A stretch of 64,000 bases of DNA from Spirosoma oryzae (GCF_003002825.1 NZ_PVTE01000027.1:18057-82056); one strand, 5' to 3'; positions 9,207-18,788 are shown, numbered from the stretch's first letter. Notes: generated by a model not told the origin, from the letters alone. A program made the numbers and translations.

Positions 9207-9980
9207 ATGCGTACCTACACATACCTTATAGCGTTGCTGGCGATCGGGCTGGGCTGGTCGTGCCAGCGCGAAACGCTGCTCATTCCGTCGACGCCAGTAC
9301 AGACGGGGGCGCGGATCAAACTCGTTCATGCCGCTCCCGAAGCCGCTTCCGTCGACCTATACGTTAATGGGCAGAAGATCAGTGCGGGATTACCGACGGG
9401 AGCCAGTAGTATCAGCGCTGGTACCGGCACGCCCACGGCCATTACCTTTGGCAATACCTTTCCCGGTTCAACGGCCAGTTACGCCGTTATTTCGTCGGGG
9501 CAGGTACCAATCACCCTGAGCAGCCCGGCTGCTACAACCGCAGGCAGTGCGACCACCGTCGCTACGCAAACCCTTTCCCTGACCGACGGTAACTACTATT
9601 CGCTACTCGTACTGGGCACCGGTACTCAGCCGCAGATAAAGCTCATTCCCGATGATTTCAACACGGCAACTGATCCGGCCCTGTTCTACGTGCGCTTCAT
9701 CAACCTCATCCCCAACGCACCCGCCTACGATCTGGCCCTGGCATCCGGCGCAATCATTACGGCAAACGTCGCTTACCAGAGTGCTTCGCCATTCGTCGGC
9801 GTCGATCTCAGCAATAATGCGTCATTTGTCTTTCGGTCGACCGGAACGACCACTAGTGGGGGAACCGGCGTGACCTTCACCGGTAGTACGGCCGGACGGG
9901 TCATTACGATCATTGCGCAGGGAGTTGTTGGCCGTACCGGAACGCAGGCTCCCCGCATAAACGTCTATGTAAATCGATAG
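9207..9980 (+). CDS. DUF4397-domain lipoprotein
   Basis: This 257-aa protein has a lipoprotein signal (MRTYTYLIALLAIGLGWSC, Cys about 19). The DUF4397 motif follows: ARIKLVHAAPEAASVDLYVNGQKI at about 34-57, with a second, weaker half RFINLIPNAPAYDLALASG at about 168-186. Such beta-rich proteins are often accessory, surface-exposed partners of Sus-like systems in Bacteroidota; the role is unknown. It is co-oriented with susCD and separated by a repeat hairpin, so it may be the last gene of the same transcript. A strong hairpin terminator follows. Confidence 0.85.
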   Translation: MRTYTYLIALLAIGLGWSCQRETLLIPSTPVQTGARIKLVHAAPEAASVDLYVNGQKISAGLPTGASSISAGTGTPTAITFGNTFPGSTASYAVISSGQVPITLSSPAATTAGSATTVATQTLSLTDGNYYSLLVLGTGTQPQIKLIPDDFNTATDPALFYVRFINLIPNAPAYDLALASGAIITANVAYQSASPFVGVDLSNNASFVFRSTGTTTSGGTGVTFTGSTAGRVITIIAQGVVGRTGTQAPRINVYVNR

Positions 9981-10335
9981 ATCCGACCTCTTTTTTATCG
10001 TTCACGCAAGTTGCCTCTACCAACGTAGAGGCAACTTATTTTTCAACCAAGTTTATTCTACCCACGACCCAAACAATTCCTACCGTTCGTACCTTAGGTA
10101 TCAGTAACAGCCTTTACCTATACCGCCTGTAACAAATCACGGCAGCCGTGACCGCTAAACCGGAGAACCGTCTATACAACGCTATAGGCAGCCGCAACGC
10201 TGTTTGGTCCACATACGACCGATCCGTCTGAACCGGCTGACCTGTACTGATCGCTGCTGACAGCTAAGGCTGTCGTTAGGCGTCCGACCGTGTTGCTGAC
10301 ACCGGGCAATCAGCAGTGCACTTAACCCATACACG
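9981..10335 (+). other. Intergenic region with a terminator
   Basis: It starts with the hairpin terminator at 10008-10043. The rest, up to the epimerase gene, shows no ORF, repeat or clear promoter. Confidence 0.5.
10008..10043 (+). terminator. Intrinsic terminator of the sus locus
   Basis: Perfect 13-bp arms (AAGTTGCCTCTAC 10008-10020 with GTAGAGGCAACTT 10025-10037), a 4-nt loop and ATTTTT immediately after. Confidence 0.85.
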
Positions 10336-11325
10336 ATGAATACAGTATTGGTGACGGGAGCCAACGGTTTTTTAGGTGGATACCTTTGTCGAGAACTGGT
10401 TCGGCGGGGGTATGGCGTCAGGGCCTTCGTTCGACCAACGTCTAATTTACAGGCGCTGGCCGGCCTGCCCGTCGATGTCTGGGTTGGCGACTTACTCGAT
10501 GCCGACAACGTACGAGCGTCGGTCTACGGCTGTGATTACATTATTCACGCGGGGTCGGCGACGGCGGCCAATCCGGCCCGTAACCTGTCGGTGCGGCTCT
10601 CCAACGTACAGGGAACGGCCACAACGTTATCAGCCGCTAGCCGGGCTGGTGTTCGGCGCTACATTTACGTCGGAACGGCCGACGTATTTGCTTGTGGCGA
10701 TGCGCAACAGCCCGGTACTGAACAACAGCCTATCCGCGACAAATTATACGGCCTCGACTACATCGACAGTAAGCTGGCAGCTACCGACATGGTCCTCAGG
10801 GCGGTTCAGACCGATCATTTACCGGCTATCATGGTACATCCGACGGTTGCCGTGGGGCCTTGTGATTACAAAAATACGGCGCACATGCTGCTGACGTACA
10901 TGTATCACAAACGCATCTTTGCCACCCCGGCGGGCGGACGCAATTACGTCCACGTGGCCGACGTAGCCACGGCGACAGTTAACGCGCTGACGATGGGTGA
11001 CCTGTACGAGTCGTACATTCTGGGTAACGAGAATCTGAGCTTCCGCCAGTTGTTCGACATGATGGCGCAGATCATGCAGATCCGTGCCCCCAGCCGCCGA
11101 CTACCGGCCCAACTGGCCTCCCTGATGGGTTTACTGGGTGACTGGCGCAATGCGTTCTCCGAGCAACCCGGCGACTACAATTCTACACTGATCGCCATGG
11201 CGAACGACGAACACTACTTTTCGGCAGCCAAAGCGGTGAACACCCTGGCGATGCCGCAGACCCCTGTCCACATCGCCCTTACGGAAGCGTTCCACTGGTT
11301 CAAGGATAACGGCTACCTGGACTGA
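10336..11325 (+). CDS. NAD-dependent epimerase/dehydratase (extended SDR)
   Basis: This 329-aa extended short-chain dehydrogenase has a Rossmann fingerprint GANGFLG (residues 8-14), an acidic/DLLDAD region for cofactor binding, YVGTADVF, and the catalytic DYIDSK (Tyr about 141, Lys about 145). The substrate is probably a nucleotide sugar or another hydroxyl compound; HpnA-like or dihydroflavonol-reductase-like enzymes share this layout. It converges on the GT9 gene with only 5 bp between stop codons. Confidence 0.85.
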   Translation: MNTVLVTGANGFLGGYLCRELVRRGYGVRAFVRPTSNLQALAGLPVDVWVGDLLDADNVRASVYGCDYIIHAGSATAANPARNLSVRLSNVQGTATTLSAASRAGVRRYIYVGTADVFACGDAQQPGTEQQPIRDKLYGLDYIDSKLAATDMVLRAVQTDHLPAIMVHPTVAVGPCDYKNTAHMLLTYMYHKRIFATPAGGRNYVHVADVATATVNALTMGDLYESYILGNENLSFRQLFDMMAQIMQIRAPSRRLPAQLASLMGLLGDWRNAFSEQPGDYNSTLIAMANDEHYFSAAKAVNTLAMPQTPVHIALTEAFHWFKDNGYLD

Positions 11326-11330
11326 GCCCT

Positions 11331-12368
11331 TCAGGCACCTTCCTGCTGCCCAGCAACGTCGCCCGCAGCGATTGAATTGGCGCAGAGAAAGTGGCCCAGC
11401 GGGCATTTGGCCCGGCCATGCAGGTTACAGGGACGACAGTCGAGCGGGTGCGGAGTCTGTACCACGCGCGACACGTCGGCGAGGGGGCCGAAGCCAAATT
11501 CCGGTACGGTAGAACAAAAGACGGCCGTTGTCGGCGCGTTCGTCGACGAGCATAAGTGCAGCGGAGCCGAGTCGTTGACGTAGTTCATCCGGGCACCCTG
11601 CATCAGTGCTGCCGATGCGAGTAAGCTTAATTTCCCGGCCAGATTGATCACCGTACGACCCGGCACCATCCGAATCAGGCTGTCACAGATGGCTGCGTCG
11701 GACGGTGCGCCCAACAGATACACCGTTTCGTCGCCGGGCAGTTGTTGAATCACCTCAGCCCACAGCGCCAGCGGGTATTGCTTGGTGAACCAGACGGAGG
11801 TCGGCGCGATGCAGCGATACCCACCAGTCTGATAGGGCTTTACGGCGGCATAATCGTCGGCCGATGGATACAGCCGGGGCCGTGTCCGGCGGGCGCGCCA
11901 GTTTGGTAATTCCAGTGGTTCGAGCAGGCCGGCATTTCGGTCGACCTCGTGAATACCGGGTTCGATCCGATGGTCGACTGCGTAGGTAAACCAGCGCGAA
12001 AAAGGATTTTTTGCAAAGCCAATGCTGATCCGGGCGTTGGCGAGGGCGGTCAGCAGCCCCGTTGTGCCGAAGCGTTGCAGGTTGAGGATGACGTCATACT
12101 GCCGCTCACGCAGCAGCTTGAGCAGGTCGAGCAGCGTACCGTATTTGCCCAGCAGACCACCCTTACCTTTCTTATCCCACACCAGCACCTCGTTCAGCAG
12201 GGGGTGGTTGGCCAGCAAGCCCTCGTTTCCCCGCCTGACCAGCATGTCGATGCGGGCATTGGGCAGCCGCTCGTGCAGCTCTTCGAGCAGCGCCGTGGCC
12301 AGAATAACATCGCCGATGAAGGCTGTTTGACTAATTAGGAACCGGGGTGGATTCGTTACGGTTATCAT
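11331..12368 (-). CDS. Glycosyltransferase family 9 (heptosyltransferase-like)
   Basis: This 345-aa GT-B enzyme has the N-terminal motif FLISQTAFIGDVILATALLEEL, the equivalent of the RxxxxGDxxxxxP loop of ADP-heptose:LPS heptosyltransferases. It also has IAPTSVWFTKQYPLALWAEVI in the middle, and YVNDSAPLHLCSSTNAPTTAVF, the donor-binding region. A Cys-rich tail (CRPCNLHGRAKCPLGHFLC) could bind a metal. It probably adds a sugar to lipopolysaccharide core. It is divergent from the M16 peptidase. Confidence 0.88.
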   Translation of the reverse strand: MITVTNPPRFLISQTAFIGDVILATALLEELHERLPNARIDMLVRRGNEGLLANHPLLNEVLVWDKKGKGGLLGKYGTLLDLLKLLRERQYDVILNLQRFGTTGLLTALANARISIGFAKNPFSRWFTYAVDHRIEPGIHEVDRNAGLLEPLELPNWRARRTRPRLYPSADDYAAVKPYQTGGYRCIAPTSVWFTKQYPLALWAEVIQQLPGDETVYLLGAPSDAAICDSLIRMVPGRTVINLAGKLSLLASAALMQGARMNYVNDSAPLHLCSSTNAPTTAVFCSTVPEFGFGPLADVSRVVQTPHPLDCRPCNLHGRAKCPLGHFLCANSIAAGDVAGQQEGA

Positions 12369-12398
12369 CAGTACGCCACGCGCGTCAGTCGACTACGA

Positions 12399-13634
12399 AT
12401 GGAAGATTACGAAGTTGTTACCCTGCCGAACGGGATTCGCATCGCGCATCGGCAGATACCTCATACCCAGATTGCGCATTGCGGTATCATGCTCGATATC
12501 GGTAGCCGCGATGAACAGCCGCACCAGCAGGGACTTGCCCATTTCTGGGAGCATATGGCCTTCAAAGGTACGGAGAAACGAAAATCATACCACATCATTA
12601 CCCGACTCGAAACGGTTGGTGGTGAGTTAAATGCATATACGACAAAAGAAAAAGTGTGTTTTCATGCGTCGGTACTGGGGGCGCACTTCGAGAAAGCCAC
12701 CGAACTGCTCGCCGACATCACCTTTCACTCGGTATTCCCCGAGAAGCAGATCGAGCGGGAGCGCGGGGTAATTCTGGAAGAAATGGCGATGTATTACGAC
12801 TCACCCGAAGACGCCATTCAGGACGATTTCGACGAGTTGGTCTTTCCCAGTCACGCGTTGGGCGGCAACATTCTCGGCACCACCGAGACGGTCAGTTCGT
12901 TCACCCGCGAAGATCTGCAACGCTTTATCGCCGAGAACTACGACACCAGCCGGATCGTATTCGCGTCGGTGAGTAACCTGCCGTTCAAACAGGTGGTGAA
13001 GATCGTGGAAAAGTATCTGCGCGACGTACCGACCCAGCAAACCAGCCGGCAACGACAGCAGCCTACTGGGTACGTACCGAAACAAACGCGCGTCGAAAGG
13101 CCCATCACGCAGGCACAGTGCGCGCTCGGGCGGCCCGCCTACGGCCTGACCGATCCACGCCGATTACCCTTCTTTATGCTGGTCAACCTGCTCGGCGGTC
13201 CCGGTATGAACTCGCGGCTGAATCTGAATCTACGCGAGAAGTACGGGCTTGTCTACTCCATCGACGCCAGCTACACGCCTTACCTCGACACGGGCTTTCT
13301 GGGTATCTACTTCGGTACCGACCCCAAGAAAGTCGATAAAGCTAACCGCCTGATTAGTCAGGAACTGCGCCGACTGCGGGAACAGCCGCTGACGACGCTG
13401 CAACTGCATCAGACCAAAGAGCAGCTGATCGGGCAGCTGGCGATGGCAGAGGAAAGCAATAATAGTTTTATGCTGATGATGGCGAAGAGCCTGCTCGACA
13501 TCGACCGGGTCGAAGCCCTAGGCGACATCAACGCCGATATAAACGCCATCACCGCCACGCAGCTTCAGGACCTCGCCCAGGAAGCCTTCCAGGAAGATCA
13601 GTTCAGTTCCCTGACGTTCGTGCCGGAGAAGTGA
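12399..13634 (+). CDS. M16-family zinc peptidase (processing-peptidase-like)
   Basis: This 411-aa protein has the inverted zinc motif HFWEH (about residues 48-52), a downstream EEMAMYYDSPED helix supplying the third ligand, and the second half with NLREKYGLVYSIDASY. There is no signal peptide, so it is probably cytoplasmic. Length fits a single M16B unit that works as a homodimer or with an inactive partner; no second subunit is adjacent. The ATG at 12399 gives the usual beta-strand N-terminus VVTLPNGIRIAHRQIP. Confidence 0.93.
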   Translation: MEDYEVVTLPNGIRIAHRQIPHTQIAHCGIMLDIGSRDEQPHQQGLAHFWEHMAFKGTEKRKSYHIITRLETVGGELNAYTTKEKVCFHASVLGAHFEKATELLADITFHSVFPEKQIERERGVILEEMAMYYDSPEDAIQDDFDELVFPSHALGGNILGTTETVSSFTREDLQRFIAENYDTSRIVFASVSNLPFKQVVKIVEKYLRDVPTQQTSRQRQQPTGYVPKQTRVERPITQAQCALGRPAYGLTDPRRLPFFMLVNLLGGPGMNSRLNLNLREKYGLVYSIDASYTPYLDTGFLGIYFGTDPKKVDKANRLISQELRRLREQPLTTLQLHQTKEQLIGQLAMAEESNNSFMLMMAKSLLDIDRVEALGDINADINAITATQLQDLAQEAFQEDQFSSLTFVPEK

Positions 13635-13640
13635 CTGACT

Positions 13641-13729
13641 GAATGATAGATTGATGGAATGATTGAATGGGCTACCGCAATGATAGTCTGCCGGATGGCC
13701 CATTCAATCATTCCATCAATCTATCATTC
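13641..13729. repeat. 32-bp-arm perfect palindrome (GAATGATAGATTGATGG family)
   Basis: The arms 13641-13672 and 13698-13729 are perfectly complementary over 32 bases. The stop codon of glgE (13724-13726) lies inside the right arm. Related copies: about 32760-32838 (two imperfect arms) and 50203-50232 (one arm). It separates two convergent genes and could terminate both. Confidence 0.85.
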
Positions 13730-15790
13730 AATCCTGAATAGGTGCATCGGCAGGACGTACGGGTCCAGCTCGACGTAGTTGTATTCGCCCTGCCAGGTGT
13801 AGTAGGCCCCCGTTAGCAGGTCGTGGACGGTATACGGCTGATCCGGGTACAGACCGAGTTGCCAGAGCGGAACCTGCACAGTAGCGGCCCGGCGGTTATA
13901 CGCGTCCGTGTTGATTACGATCAGCAATTTGTTGTCATTGCTGACCTTTACGTAGGCCATAATCGCGTCGTCGGAGACCGGGCAGAACGTCAGGTTATTG
14001 GTCGTTTGCAGGGCCGCGTTTTCGTGCCGGATTCGGTTGGTCAGCCCGATCAGATACGTCAGCTTGTTCGTCTTCTCCCAGTCCCAGTATCGGATTTCGT
14101 ACTTTTCCGAGTTCAGGTATTCTTCCTTGTTCGGGAACGGTACGTGCTCCATCAGCTCAAACGATGGACCGTAGATCCCGTAGTTACTCGACAGCGTGGC
14201 CGCCAGTAAAAACCGGATCAGAAACTGCGGCTCGTGGCCGCCCTGTAGACTGTACGGGTTGATGTCGTGGGTCGTCGGCCAGAAATTCGGGCGGAAGTAA
14301 TACGCCATCGCGTCGGGCTGGCCGTTTGCCTGCGTCAGCTCGGTCAGGTACTCTTCCAGTTCTGCTTTGGTGTTGCGCCAGGTGAAGTAGGTGTACGAAT
14401 GCGCAAAGCCACCTTTCGCCAGTTGCTGCATCACCTTTGGCTTGGTGAAGGCTTCGGCCAGAAACAGCATGTCGGGAAACTCCTTCTTGACCTCGGCAAT
14501 GACCCACTCCCAGAACCCGAACGGTTTGGTATGTGGGTTGTCGACCCGGACGATGCGAACGCCCCACTCCGCCCACACCAGCAGCACGCGTTTCAGTTCG
14601 TTCCACAGGTTCTGCCAGTCGTCCGTTTCGAAATACACCGGATAAATATCCTGATATTTCTTCGGCGGATTCTCGGCGTACTGAATCGTTCCGTCGGGCC
14701 GCTTTTTGAACCAGTCGGGATGTTCCGTGGCCCACGGATGATCGGGCGAACATTGAATCGCCAGGTCCATCGCCACCTCCATACCGTAATTGGCCGCAAT
14801 GGAAATCAGGTGTTTGAAGTCCTCGACGGTACCGAGTTCGGCGTGAATCGCGTCGTGACCACCCTCCGCCGAGCCGATGCCGTAGGGCACCCCCGGATCA
14901 CCCGGCTGACAGACGACCGAGTTGTTTTTACCCTTCCGGTGCGCCATACCGATTGGATGAATGGGCGGCAGATACAGCACATCGAAACCCATTTCCGAGA
15001 TGCGGGGCAGCAGTTTTTCAACGTCGCGGAACGTACCGTGCTTACCTTCTTCGCGGGCTGTCGACCGGGGAAATAAGCAATACCAGGTGCTGAAACCAGC
15101 CCGCGCCCGATCGACCTCGACGCCCAGCGCCGGATAGCGCGACGGGTGCTGCCGTTCGGGATAGCGGTTGGCGTAAAACGTAAACTGTTCGCTTTCCGCG
15201 ACTGAGATCGCTTCGTCGTACGGGCTATCGGCGGCACTCTCCGCTCCCGCCCGAAACAGCGCAGCCATCGCACGCAACGCCGTTACGTCGGTCGACTCTT
15301 CAGCCGGTACGGCTGCGGCTTTTGCTTTCGTCTTACCCTTTTTAGGCGTCGGTTCGGCCGGGCCACCCGCCCGCCGTAGCATGCCATCGACGTACTGCGC
15401 ACCGGCCAGCAATTCGCTAATGACGCGTTGACCATCAGCTATTTTCAGGTGGATTTCGTGCTGCCACGATGCCAGATGATCGACCCACCCTTCGATGGTG
15501 TACTGATACCGGCCAATCTTGTCGACCACAAACGAAGCGCCCCAGCGATCATTGCCCAGCAGGGCCATGTTCATCTCGGTCCAGTCGGCATCATTGACAT
15601 GCTTATACAGCAGCCGGGCCGCCAGGTAGTCGTGACCATCGGCGAAGATATCGGCCTCAACCGCAATGACATCACCGGGAATGGCTTTGATGGGAAAGCG
15701 CCCGCCATCGAGTTCGGGCGATACGTGTTCGATCACGACGCGGGTTTGCCCCGTCGCCGGAAAAGTGACTTGCTTCTTCGTATCGATCAT
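13724..15790 (-). CDS. glgE: Alpha-1,4-glucan:maltose-1-phosphate maltosyltransferase (GlgE)
   Basis: This 688-aa GH13_3 enzyme extends alpha-1,4-glucan with maltose 1-phosphate. Start at 15790 (MIDTKKQVTF) gives the family's usual length; an upstream in-frame extension is repeat sequence. An N-terminal beta domain carries VVIEHVSPELDGGRFPIKA. The catalytic barrel contains FDVLYLPPIHPIG, the nucleophile region RIVRVDNPHTKPFG (Asp about 417), the acid/base region FLAEAFTKP (Glu about 446) and THDINPY. An insert with a KKGKTKAKAAA tract at about 140-165 looks like a flexible linker. No glgB, treS or pep2 is nearby, so the maltose-1-phosphate source lies elsewhere. Confidence 0.95.
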   Translation of the reverse strand: MIDTKKQVTFPATGQTRVVIEHVSPELDGGRFPIKAIPGDVIAVEADIFADGHDYLAARLLYKHVNDADWTEMNMALLGNDRWGASFVVDKIGRYQYTIEGWVDHLASWQHEIHLKIADGQRVISELLAGAQYVDGMLRRAGGPAEPTPKKGKTKAKAAAVPAEESTDVTALRAMAALFRAGAESAADSPYDEAISVAESEQFTFYANRYPERQHPSRYPALGVEVDRARAGFSTWYCLFPRSTAREEGKHGTFRDVEKLLPRISEMGFDVLYLPPIHPIGMAHRKGKNNSVVCQPGDPGVPYGIGSAEGGHDAIHAELGTVEDFKHLISIAANYGMEVAMDLAIQCSPDHPWATEHPDWFKKRPDGTIQYAENPPKKYQDIYPVYFETDDWQNLWNELKRVLLVWAEWGVRIVRVDNPHTKPFGFWEWVIAEVKKEFPDMLFLAEAFTKPKVMQQLAKGGFAHSYTYFTWRNTKAELEEYLTELTQANGQPDAMAYYFRPNFWPTTHDINPYSLQGGHEPQFLIRFLLAATLSSNYGIYGPSFELMEHVPFPNKEEYLNSEKYEIRYWDWEKTNKLTYLIGLTNRIRHENAALQTTNNLTFCPVSDDAIMAYVKVSNDNKLLIVINTDAYNRRAATVQVPLWQLGLYPDQPYTVHDLLTGAYYTWQGEYNYVELDPYVLPMHLFRIE

Positions 15791-15877
15791 AGGTTTGTAA
15801 CACTGTACATGCGCGGCAATGTTACAAAAAAGCAGCAGAACGATTGCTTCCGGGCCAGCGATGTAAACTAGTACAGT

Positions 15878-15902
15878 GGTGTCAGGTCCCCGACCTGACA
15901 CC
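15878..15902. repeat. Short palindrome upstream of glgE
   Basis: GGTGTCAGGTC (15878-15888) pairs perfectly with GACCTGACACC (15892-15902). It is within 90 bp upstream of the glgE start; it could be an operator or a REP-type hairpin. Confidence 0.45.
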
Positions 15903-15928
15903 ATCGTTTGCCGGAACAACCTTTCTCT

Positions 15929-16011
15929 GTCATCCCGACGACAGGAGGGATCTTCAGGAATGGCAAACTAAGCCGCCTGCTACCGAAGATCCCTCCTGTC
16001 GTCGGGATGAC
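15929..16011. repeat. 27-bp-arm palindrome of the GTCATCCCGACGACAGG family
   Basis: The arms 15929-15955 and 15985-16011 are perfectly complementary over 27 bases. A diverged copy lies at about 24920-25003. It sits between the S9 peptidase and glgE, both on the minus strand, and resembles a MITE/REP unit. Confidence 0.85.
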
Positions 16012-16034
16012 AAAAAAGGCTAATCCCTCGCTGC

Positions 16035-18305
16035 CTACGGTTTCGGTACCGTAATCTGTTGTGTCCAGGTCCAGGCGGGCGGCTCGACATTCAGTAGGTG
16101 TTTGACGAAAAAGTCGCGTCGTTTGTGTTCGCCATAGTCGCCCCCCAGCGAGTGCCCCATACCCGGTACCATCAGGAAATCAAAGTTTTTGTTGGCCTTG
16201 ATCAGCGCGTTGATAAACTGAAAGGTAGACGACGGATCGACGTTATCGTCCAGCTCACCCAGAATCAGCAGCAATTTACCCTGCAACTTGTGCGCGTCAG
16301 TCACGTTTGACGACTCGGCGTATTGCGGCCCGATGGGGTAGCCCATCCACTGCTCGTTCCACCAGATTTTATCCATCCGGTTATCGTGACAACCCGACGA
16401 CGATACCGCCACTTTGTAAAAATCAGGGTGATGCAGCAGCGCACCCGCCGAACTTTGCCCACCGGCCGAATTCCCCCAGATACCCACCCGGCTCAGGTCC
16501 ATGTAGGGGTACCGCTTGGCGGCTGCGCGCATCCACGCCATGCGGTCAGGGAAGCCACTGTCTTTGAGGTCTTTCCAGCACACATCCTGAAACGCCTTCG
16601 AGCGGTTGGCCGTACCCATCCCATCTATCTGCACCACGATAAAGCCCAGCTCGGCCATTTCGTGCAACGATCCCCGCGAGTCAGTGACGAAACTTTTCGG
16701 TACAAACGAATCGTGCGGCCCGGCGTAGATGTATTCGATGACCGGATACGTCTTTTTCGGGTCGAAGTTCGACGGGCGGACGATGATCCCCCAGATGTCG
16801 GTTTTGCCGTCGCGCCCGGCCGACGTGAACACTTCGGGCATCTGCCAGCCCGTTGCCAGCAACGGCTTGATGTCCGCCGTTTCCAGTTCCATCAGCACCT
16901 TGCCCGAGTCAGTCTGCCGCAGCACCGTTTTCTGCGGCTCATCGATGCGCGAATAGTAGTCGACAACGTAGCGGTAGTCGGGCGAGAAAAACAGGCGGTG
17001 GTTACCGTTTTCCCGCGTCAGCGCCGTCAGGCCAGACCCGTCGAAGTTGACCCGATACAGTTGAATCAGATACGGGTCCTGACCGGCTTCGCGCCCGCTG
17101 CCTTCAAACAGAATCGTGCGTTTCGCTTCGTCGACGTTCAGCACTCGGCGAACCACCCACGGCCCTTTCGTAATCTGATTTTTGAGCCGCCCCGCGCCAT
17201 CGTACAGATACAGGTGATTCCAGCCGTCGCGCTCCGACGCCCAGATCAGTTCACGCCCGTCGGCTACGTCGTAGCGGTAGTTTTTGCTGCTGTACTGAAT
17301 AAACGTCGGACTGCGTTCCTCGATCAGCGGCTTCACGGCCCCGGCGGTGTTCATCTCGAAAACGGTGTACCGCTGATGCCCGCGTTGGTTGTACTCGAAC
17401 GTAAACGCCCGGCCATCTTTCCGCCATTGTGGTGCCGAGACGCTATACTGATTGGCGATCAACTCAGCCGGAACGGGCATCGGAGCCTTACCGTCGAGAC
17501 TGAACAGCACGGGGGTCCGAATCGGCAGCGGATCACCGGGTTTCCGGTAGGTGCGTGTATGTAGCTTGGGCTGCAACTGATCGGTAGGCGACGATTCGAT
17601 CAGGTACAGCTTGTGCGGATCGTCGGGTTTTATTTTGGTCGTCGCCAGCCGTTTCGAATCGGGCGACCATACGATCCGGCTGGAATAATACGCATCTGCT
17701 GACCCGTCGGTACTCAACGCTTTCTCAGTGACCGATGTAGCCGCCGGCCGAACGTAGACGTTGTGGTTTTTAACGTAGGCGACATAGGCCCCGTTGGGCG
17801 ACGGCACCTCCTGCCCTTCCGCCCGCTCGTCGTTCGACTCACCCCAGTACCGCGACGCCGATGGTTTCGCCACCTCCCGCAGCCGACAGGCGTACGTATC
17901 GAGCGAACAGCTAAACGTCGAGTCCTTGATCTTGAACGAGACCTCCCCCGCCCCCAGCGTCACCCCGTCGACCGGTAACTGATACGCCCCCATCGACTTG
18001 TGCCTGACTACACTCAGCGACTGCGCCAGCCGCACCTGATCGAAGGCCGGGCGTTTCGTTTGCTGGGCCGCATCGACCAGTACAAACTCGTTTCCGTTGG
18101 CCGTCCGCTTGGCGTACCAGAACGAGCGCCCATCCGGCAGCCACAGCACTTTATCCGGCGCATCGTAGACTTTGTTTTGAAACGCCCCGTTCAGCCGTTC
18201 CGCCCGCTGATAATCCACCAGCGTCCCCTGCGCCCAGCTGGCTAGTGGTAAAAGTGAGAGTATTGATAAGTAAGCAGAACGCGTGTAGCGAGTAATAAAC
18301 GACAT
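16035..18305 (-). CDS. Dipeptidyl-peptidase IV-like S9 serine peptidase, secreted
   Basis: This 756-aa protein has a signal peptide (MSFITRYTRSAYLSILSLLP ... WAQ). Start at 18305 (ATG) is preferred to the TTG three codons upstream. An N-terminal beta-propeller (about 90-500, DPPIV_N type) precedes an alpha/beta-hydrolase domain with the triad Ser about 613 in GNSAGG, Asp about 685 in GELDDNVDPSS and His about 717 in PGMGHSLGG. It probably trims X-Pro or other dipeptides from peptides in the periplasm. It is single, upstream of the glgE region on the same strand, with a repeat between. Confidence 0.93.
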   Translation of the reverse strand: MSFITRYTRSAYLSILSLLPLASWAQGTLVDYQRAERLNGAFQNKVYDAPDKVLWLPDGRSFWYAKRTANGNEFVLVDAAQQTKRPAFDQVRLAQSLSVVRHKSMGAYQLPVDGVTLGAGEVSFKIKDSTFSCSLDTYACRLREVAKPSASRYWGESNDERAEGQEVPSPNGAYVAYVKNHNVYVRPAATSVTEKALSTDGSADAYYSSRIVWSPDSKRLATTKIKPDDPHKLYLIESSPTDQLQPKLHTRTYRKPGDPLPIRTPVLFSLDGKAPMPVPAELIANQYSVSAPQWRKDGRAFTFEYNQRGHQRYTVFEMNTAGAVKPLIEERSPTFIQYSSKNYRYDVADGRELIWASERDGWNHLYLYDGAGRLKNQITKGPWVVRRVLNVDEAKRTILFEGSGREAGQDPYLIQLYRVNFDGSGLTALTRENGNHRLFFSPDYRYVVDYYSRIDEPQKTVLRQTDSGKVLMELETADIKPLLATGWQMPEVFTSAGRDGKTDIWGIIVRPSNFDPKKTYPVIEYIYAGPHDSFVPKSFVTDSRGSLHEMAELGFIVVQIDGMGTANRSKAFQDVCWKDLKDSGFPDRMAWMRAAAKRYPYMDLSRVGIWGNSAGGQSSAGALLHHPDFYKVAVSSSGCHDNRMDKIWWNEQWMGYPIGPQYAESSNVTDAHKLQGKLLLILGELDDNVDPSSTFQFINALIKANKNFDFLMVPGMGHSLGGDYGEHKRRDFFVKHLLNVEPPAWTWTQQITVPKP

Positions 18306-18788
18306 CACAAACAACTGATAATGAATTGAGCAGCCTTAAAGATAGCAATCGAAACCGTATGATAAACGCTTCGACCACTCACGATATAAATGCAGCAAGC
18401 CTATTGGTTGCTGTCCAAGGGATATGTATGATTGCGCGTCAACTCCCAATTACAGGTTGACAACGGGTGAGTAGTCAGCCAACTAATTTCGCAGAACCAT
18501 AAACCTCAGCTAATCAGCACATCATAGCCCCTCAGTTTTACGTACAATAACATGTTGGGTGTTGCCAAAAGCTGAAAAACAACGTAGTCAGTCAGCTCCG
18601 GTTGACAGCAGAAAGGTAGTGACAGGGTAACTTTAGGCTCGTTGGGTGGTGCCAACAGTCAATAACGTAGTGATGGACTCGTGTGCGACAGGTGGCACGT
18701 CCCGTGACAGGGCGACTTTGGCTTGTTAGGCGGCTTCGGTCGACACGAGAATCACCCCAATCAGGCAAGTTTAAAAGCTCAAAAGCTT
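18306..18788. repeat. Intergenic region with three tandem ~85 bp degenerate repeats
   Basis: Cores GTTGGGT 18554-18560, GTTGGGT 18641-18647 and GTTAGGC 18725-18731 are spaced 87 and 84 bp apart. Units 1 and 2 share GTTGGGTGxTGCCAA, AACGTAGT and GTGACAGGGxxACTTTxGGCT. Unit 3 continues as GGCTTCGGTCGACACGAGAA. The same sequence types occur at 128-385 and 22378-22470. The first ~240 bp of the region, upstream of the S9 peptidase, show nothing recognisable beyond a probable promoter. Confidence 0.6.

Noticed and set aside
13120..13140. Possible fourth micro-insert (GGGCGGCCCGCC) in the M16 gene
   Set aside because: The bases are in frame and encode GRPAYGL, a normal M16 sequence; no disruption.
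16323..17564. Long antisense open frame of 413 codons opposite the S9 peptidase
   Set aside because: Arg/His-rich, no motifs, fully inside a well-supported gene; a by-product of codon bias. The same applies to long shadows opposite clpX (34493-35644), glgE (14267-15076), the aminotransferase (3309-4004) and argD (31623-32366).
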